Shown here piece after piece: positions 4,918-8,236 of a stretch of 8,236 nt of DNA. This stretch comes from an uncultured Oscillospiraceae bacterium (GTDB lineage Bacteria; Bacillota; Clostridia; Oscillospirales; Oscillospiraceae). The translations under genes and the position numbers were made by a program. Under the pieces are notes generated by a model that was not told the DNA's origin, ran no database searches, and saw only the letters and a program-made list of their open reading frames with translations. Every line of letters starts with the position of its first letter. Position 1 is the stretch's first letter. The stretch lies in contig CAKUJA010000092.1 of NCBI GenBank assembly GCA_934661135.1, forward strand, positions 1 to 8,236, read 5' to 3'.

Positions 4918-5892
4918 ATGAGCCTATCCGCATACTTTGGTTCCCTGAGCGTGCTGAATTTATTGACCCGAATGCCCGCTGCCGTGGCGCAGGGCATTAT
5001 TTGGGGTTTGATGGCGCTGGGCGTGTTTATCACGTTCCGCCTGCTCGACATCGCAGACCTGACTGTGGACGGCTCGTTCGCCACCGGCGGAGCGGTGACG
5101 GTCATGCTGCTGTTGGCAGGCTGGCCGTCGTGGGCGGCGTTGCTGGCAGCTTTGGCAGCCGGCGTGCTGACCGGCCTTGTGACCGGCTGGCTGCATACGA
5201 AACTCGGGATACCGGCAATTCTTGCCGGTATCCTCACGCAGTTCTCGCTCTATTCCATCAATCTGCGTATTATGACGAAAGCGAACCAGACGGCAAGCAT
5301 CAAGAAGTTCGGAATGTTCTGGGAAAGCAAAAATGGCTTCATGCTCTCATCGCTCCATATCCCGCAGGCGATTTTAATGGGGGTTGTGTTGGCGGCGGCC
5401 GCCATCGCTCTGCTGTACTGGTATTTCGGTACGGAGCAGGGGTGTGCGATGCGTGCAACCGGCGCGAACCCGGCAATGAGCCGTGCGCAAGGCATTCACA
5501 TTGAGACAATGAAGGTTATCGGCCTTGGCCTTTCCAACGGCATGGTGGCGCTGGCCGGCGGTTTGATGACGCAGTATCAGGGTACAGCAGACGTCAGCAT
5601 GGGACGCGGCGCGATTGTTATCGGTCTGGCGGCAATCATCATTGGCGAAGTGCTCTGTGACGCGTTTTTCAAAAAAGGCTGCAACTTTGCAATTCGGCTG
5701 GCGTTTGTAGTGCTCGGCGGCGTGATCTATTACGCGGTCATGGTTATCATCCTTTGGCTGAAGCTCGATCCGAACGACCTCAAGCTGTTTACTGCAATCA
5801 TTGTGGCGATATTCCTCGCGGTGCCGCATTTGCAGGCGCAGGCAAAAAGCTCATTCTCCCATGCGAAGAAAATGAGCGGAAAGGGGCGTTGA
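4918..5892 (+). CDS. ABC importer permease, TrpY-like (COG4120)
   Basis: This is the membrane permease that forms the translocation path for the substrate delivered by the adjacent lipoprotein. The 324-residue protein belongs to the BPD_transp_2 family (PF02653) and has about eight hydrophobic segments. It carries LDIADLTVDGSFATGGA near residues 43-59, typical of COG4120 permeases, and a cytoplasmic loop, GTEQGCAMRATGANPAMSRAQGI, that matches the region contacting the ATPase in this superfamily. It is followed by GLSNGMVALAGGLMTQYQGTADVSMGRG. The C-terminus is lysine-rich and probably cytoplasmic. The ATG at 4918 has a GTGAGG ribosome binding site, lies 32 nt after the lipoprotein stop, and is 3 nt upstream of the ATPase gene, so the three genes form one operon. 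Confidence 0.92.
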   Translation: MSLSAYFGSLSVLNLLTRMPAAVAQGIIWGLMALGVFITFRLLDIADLTVDGSFATGGAVTVMLLLAGWPSWAALLAALAAGVLTGLVTGWLHTKLGIPAILAGILTQFSLYSINLRIMTKANQTASIKKFGMFWESKNGFMLSSLHIPQAILMGVVLAAAAIALLYWYFGTEQGCAMRATGANPAMSRAQGIHIETMKVIGLGLSNGMVALAGGLMTQYQGTADVSMGRGAIVIGLAAIIIGEVLCDAFFKKGCNFAIRLAFVVLGGVIYYAVMVIILWLKLDPNDLKLFTAIIVAIFLAVPHLQAQAKSSFSHAKKMSGKGR

Positions 5893-5895
5893 CGG

Positions 5896-6690
5896 ATGCT
5901 GAACATTGAACATATTGCAAAAACATTTAACCGCGGTACGATCAATGAAAAGAAGGCGATCCGCGACCTGAGTCTCCACCTGAATGAGGGCGATTTTGTG
6001 ACGGTCATCGGCGGCAACGGCGCGGGCAAGTCGACGCTGCTCAACGCGGTCGCCGGTGTGTGGCCGGTGGATGCTGGCGCGATTGAGATCGGTGGGGTTG
6101 ACGTGACCGGAATGCCGGAATATAAGCGCGCGCCGTATATTGGGCGTGTGTTTCAGGATCCGATGATGGGCACGGCGCCGAATATGCAGATTGAAGAAAA
6201 CCTGGCGCTTGCCTACCGCCGCGGACAAAAGCGGACGCTCCGCTGGGGTATTTCGCAGAAGGAGCGGAAGATTTACCGCGATCAGCTTGCGCGGCTCGGC
6301 CTTGGCTTGGAAGATCGGATGACGGCGAAGGTCGGCCTGCTTTCCGGCGGCCAGAGGCAGGCGTTGACGCTGCTGATGGCGGCGCTTCAAACGCCGAAGC
6401 TGCTGCTGCTCGACGAGCATACGGCGGCACTCGACCCCGGAACGGCGGCAAAAGTGTTGGAGCTTTCCGATCAGATCATTCAGGAGCATCAGCTCACTGC
6501 GATGATGATTACACACAATATGACCGATGCCATCCGCCACGGAAACCGGCTGATTATGATGGATCAGGGGCAGATTGTGCTGGATATTTCCGGTGAGGAG
6601 AAGAAAAAACTGACGAAGGCCGATCTTTTGGCGCGGTTTGCGCAGAAAACCGGTGTGCAGGAAGAAACGGACTCGGTGCTGCTTTCGTAA
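5896..6690 (+). CDS. ABC importer ATP-binding protein, TrpZ-like (COG1101)
   Basis: This is the cytoplasmic ATPase that powers the importer. The 264-residue protein has the complete set of nucleotide-binding motifs: Walker A GGNGAGKST (39-47), Q-loop Gln87 in GRVFQDP, signature LSGGQ (149-153), Walker B LLLLDE (169-174, catalytic Glu174), D-loop around ALDP (178-181) and H-loop His207 in MITHNM. EHTAALDP after Walker B and PNMQIEENLALAYRRG after the Q-loop fit COG1101. The ATG at 5896 is 3 nt after the permease stop, with AAAGGGG upstream. No regulatory domain is appended. It is the last gene of the operon, with a strong terminator 30 bp downstream. No key residue is missing, so it should be active. 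Confidence 0.93.
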   Translation: MLNIEHIAKTFNRGTINEKKAIRDLSLHLNEGDFVTVIGGNGAGKSTLLNAVAGVWPVDAGAIEIGGVDVTGMPEYKRAPYIGRVFQDPMMGTAPNMQIEENLALAYRRGQKRTLRWGISQKERKIYRDQLARLGLGLEDRMTAKVGLLSGGQRQALTLLMAALQTPKLLLLDEHTAALDPGTAAKVLELSDQIIQEHQLTAMMITHNMTDAIRHGNRLIMMDQGQIVLDISGEEKKKLTKADLLARFAQKTGVQEETDSVLLS

Positions 6691-6720
6691 GCGCATAAGG
6701 TTTATAATCAGTATCATTGC

Positions 6721-6774
6721 AACAACAGGCCATGGCGAGCAAAAGGCTGCCATGGCCTGTTGTTTGTTTTTCGG
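6721..6774 (+). terminator. Intrinsic terminator of the ABC transporter operon
   Basis: A perfect 16-bp stem (6721-6736 with 6749-6764) has a further AGC/GCT pairing in its loop, followed by TGTTTGTTTTT. It is one of the strongest hairpins in the window. There is no T-run on the other strand, so it should act only on the plus strand. Confidence 0.9.
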
Positions 6775-6785
6775 AGCGTACAGGT

Positions 6786-6800
6786 ATTTAGATACACCCT
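6786..6800. repeat. Possible remnant end of another MITE-like copy
   Basis: ATTTAGATACACCCT resembles the right terminal repeat of the MITE-like family (AGTTTTAGATACACCCC). It directly abuts the left end of the long copy and forms the left half of the perfect palindrome at 6791-6810. No body of a further element is recognisable upstream, where the operon terminator lies. Confidence 0.4.
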
Positions 6801-6801
6801 A

Positions 6802-6960
6802 GGGTGTATCCGAAAACTCCCAACGCACCCGGACGGCGGGGATTTTGCGGTGTGCTGCGTCTTTTTTCCTTGAAATACGTCAGTATTCCTGCGAAAAAAT
6901 GTCTTGCTCAACGCAAAAATTCCTCGCTGCCGGTCACATTTTCAGTTTTAGATACACCCC
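6802..6960. mobile_element. MITE-like inverted-repeat element, long copy
   Basis: This is a ~159-bp relative of the element at 3317-3398. The left end GGGTGTATCCGAAAACT (6802-6818) and right end AGTTTTAGATACACCCC (6944-6960) are inverted repeats with small differences. The arms continue with CACCCGGACGGCGG on the left and CGCTGCCGGTCACAT on the right, as in the short copy. The interior has further foldback potential (TTTTGCG at 6843-6849 with CGCAAAA at 6912-6918; AATAC-GTCA-GTATT at 6873-6886) and no transposase. The element reaches into the 3' end of the LysR-family gene and supplies its stop codon at 6908-6910. Confidence 0.75.
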
Positions 6961-7822
6961 AAGTGTTTTGCTGCGGCAATTGTAAAAAGCGGCGCGCATA
7001 TTCCGCAGCGTTAGTATGCTTGAGGTAGACAACGTTCAGCTCATGCGTTCCAGTCAGCGGTGGGCAGGAGAAACGGCCAAATTGCGGATCGTCGCCAACG
7101 ACGGCGGCATAGAGAAAACTGATGCCAAGGCCGTTTGCGACCAGCTCCCGAATGATTTTGAAGCTGCTGATGCAGATGCGGTTTGAGAACGCGGAGATGG
7201 TGTATCCCTGCTGTGCAAGCTCGCGCTCTAAGATCAGACGCGTGCCAGAGCCGGCTTCCCGCAGGATCAGGCGCTCCGTAAAAAGGTCATGCAAGGAAAC
7301 CGTCTGCCTGGCAAAGCGGTGCTCGGTAGAGCAGACGCCGATGTAGGACTCCTGCCGCAGCAGAAAGTGGTCGTAGCGCTGTTTGTCGAATAGGCCTTCC
7401 AAAATGACGAAATCCAGTGCACCCTCCTCCAACAGAGCGAGCAGATGGGCGGTATTGTCTACGGTGAAATCCAGTGTGTGTTCTGGCTCCGAGAGAAAGC
7501 GGCGGATTTCCGGGATGAGAATATAGTCGCCGATAGACTTGGTGGCGCCGATGCGCAGCGCGGTTTTTGACTCCGCGTGCAGGGCGCGCAGCAGCTCAGC
7601 GTCGTTGTACTGCTGACTGATGGCGTAGGCTTCCAGCAGATCTCCCTGTGGCGTTTTTCGTAGGATACGTCCGTCGTAGGAAAAGAGTTTTACGCCAAAT
7701 TGCGCTTCCAGCGCTTGAATCTGTTTGGTGACGGCCGGTTGTGTCAGGTGCAGCAGATCCGCGGCTTTTCGATAGTGCATGGTGCGGCAGAGGGTTAAAA
7801 ATGTTGTCAATTTTTGTTCCAT
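6908..7822 (-). CDS. LysR-type transcriptional regulator (YeiE/CysB-like position)
   Basis: The 304-residue protein has a LysR-type N-terminal winged helix-turn-helix (residues 1-60: FLTLCRTMHYRKAADLLHLTQPAVTKQIQALEAQFGVKLF) and a C-terminal substrate-binding-like effector domain beginning near residue 90 (ALRIGATKSIGDYILIPEIRRFL). LILREAGSGTR (about 193-203) is typical of the effector pocket. The ATG at 7822 has GGAG about ten nucleotides upstream. The gene is divergent from a yeiH-like gene, the usual position of its regulator in this family. The last 17 or so residues (WGVSKTENV...EFLR) and the stop codon are encoded by the MITE-like element at 6802-6960, so the original C-terminus was replaced. 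The domain up to there looks complete, so the protein is probably functional. The effector is unknown; sulfur compounds are a guess from the YeiE/YeiH pairing. Confidence 0.88.
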   Translation of the reverse strand: MEQKLTTFLTLCRTMHYRKAADLLHLTQPAVTKQIQALEAQFGVKLFSYDGRILRKTPQGDLLEAYAISQQYNDAELLRALHAESKTALRIGATKSIGDYILIPEIRRFLSEPEHTLDFTVDNTAHLLALLEEGALDFVILEGLFDKQRYDHFLLRQESYIGVCSTEHRFARQTVSLHDLFTERLILREAGSGTRLILERELAQQGYTISAFSNRICISSFKIIRELVANGLGISFLYAAVVGDDPQFGRFSCPPLTGTHELNVVYLKHTNAAEYARRFLQLPQQNTWGVSKTENVTGSEEFLR

Positions 7823-7932
7823 AGAAGAACACTCCGATAAATAATATGAATTGAGACATTCTAAAACATAATTTTATTTTATCATATTGCGGCGCTATAA
7901 TATAGGCCAGAGAGAAAAATAGGAGGAATTTT
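7823..7932. promoter_or_regulatory. Divergent lysR-yeiH control region
   Basis: This is 110 bp of A/T-rich DNA between the two start codons. A perfect TATAAT at 7896-7901 points towards yeiH. The hexamer 17 nt upstream (TTTTAT, 7873-7878) is a poor -35 box, as expected for an activator-dependent promoter. Two dyads could be LysR-protein sites: GAAT-N6-ATTC at 7848-7861 and ATAA-N7-TTAT at 7868-7882, the latter overlapping the -35 region. In DNA this A/T-rich such short dyads can arise by chance. Confidence 0.5.
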
Positions 7933-8236
7933 ATGAAACGAATTCGCATATTGCTTCCCGGCTTGGCATTGGCGCTGGTGATTGCGGCCGTTGCAAAGGG
8001 ATTGGAGCTTCTGGAAACGTCGGCAGGACTGCATTTTATTGGCGCGTCGGTCATCGCGCTGTTTCTGGGGATGCTTATCAATCATTTCCGGAAGCCGACT
8101 GCTGCGATGGCGCCGGGAATCAAGTTCACCTCGAAGAAGATTCTGAAATTTGCAATTATTCTGCTCGGCGCGAGCCTGAATATCCAGACGGTGCTGACAG
8201 TCGGCAAATTTTCGCTGACGGTAATGCTGTTTACAC
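7933..8236 (+). CDS. YeiH-family membrane protein (putative sulfate exporter family), 5' part
   Basis: A reading frame open to the window edge begins with ATG at 7933 behind a perfect AGGAGG ribosome binding site (7921-7926). The visible 101 residues start MKRIRILLPGLALALVIAAVAKG and include a first membrane segment, then HFIGASVIALFLGMLINHF, APGIKFTSKKILKFAIILLGASLN and TVLTVGKF. This arrangement fits the YeiH/UPF0324 family (Pfam PF03601), multi-pass inner-membrane proteins annotated as putative sulfate exporters, for which I know of no firmly established substrate. Family members are about 330-350 residues, so about two thirds is missing. The divergent LysR-type regulator mirrors yeiE-yeiH of enterobacteria. 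Partial at the 3' end because of the window boundary, not a mutation. Confidence 0.85.
   Translation, partial: MKRIRILLPGLALALVIAAVAKGLELLETSAGLHFIGASVIALFLGMLINHFRKPTAAMAPGIKFTSKKILKFAIILLGASLNIQTVLTVGKFSLTVMLFT

Noticed and set aside
5851..6753. 300-codon open frame on the minus strand opposite the ABC ATPase
   Set aside because: It is the antisense shadow of a gene with all ABC motifs intact. Its composition is basic and His/Arg-rich and it has no ribosome binding site.

Overview
The window looks like a piece of chromosome from a gut-type Clostridia (Bacillota), probably near Oscillospiraceae/Ruminococcaceae. I infer this from the mid-GC, alanine-rich coding sequence, the strong AGGAG-type ribosome binding sites, FabK as enoyl-ACP reductase, and the TrpXYZ-like ABC transporter. 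The species cannot be named from the sequence alone.

Layout. (1) Positions 1-380 carry no convincing gene. They hold a hairpin, a 31-bp direct repeat and a GCCGCA-rich tract downstream of fabD. (2) Positions 381-2461 on the minus strand form a tight fatty-acid synthesis operon, acpP-fabK-fabD, with a 3-nt gap and then a 13-nt overlap. (3) A divergent TetR-family regulator (2706-3293, +) shares a 244-bp control region with acpP. That region has a good promoter on each strand and three related operator-like dyads, one of them at the predicted acpP start site. (4) Positions 3317-3398 are a short inverted-repeat (MITE-like) element, followed by an intrinsic terminator. (5) Positions 3541-6764 (+) are a transcription unit for a three-component ABC importer of the TrpX/TrpY/TrpZ (COG2984/COG4120/COG1101) type. 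Its ~250-nt leader has a near-consensus promoter, a 40-codon small ORF with a strong ribosome binding site and a Leu-Tyr-Phe-Tyr-Phe run, a hairpin right after that run, and a strong intrinsic terminator before the lipoprotein gene. This is the architecture of ribosome-mediated attenuation. (6) Positions 6800-6960 are a second, longer copy of the MITE-like element. (7) Positions 6908-7822 (-) encode a LysR-type regulator, divergent from the start of a YeiH-family membrane protein (7933 to the window end, +).

How the parts fit. The TetR protein probably represses the acpP-fabK-fabD operon. The importer probably takes up an aromatic amino acid or related compound, if the aromatic-rich leader peptide is read correctly. 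The LysR protein probably controls the yeiH-like gene, as in the divergent yeiE/yeiH pair of enterobacteria.

Most notable signals: the putative aromatic leader-peptide attenuator; the two-copy MITE family, one copy of which supplies the last ~17 codons and stop of the LysR gene; the perfect 20-bp palindrome where that copy abuts what looks like the end of another; and the operator cluster controlling the fab operon.
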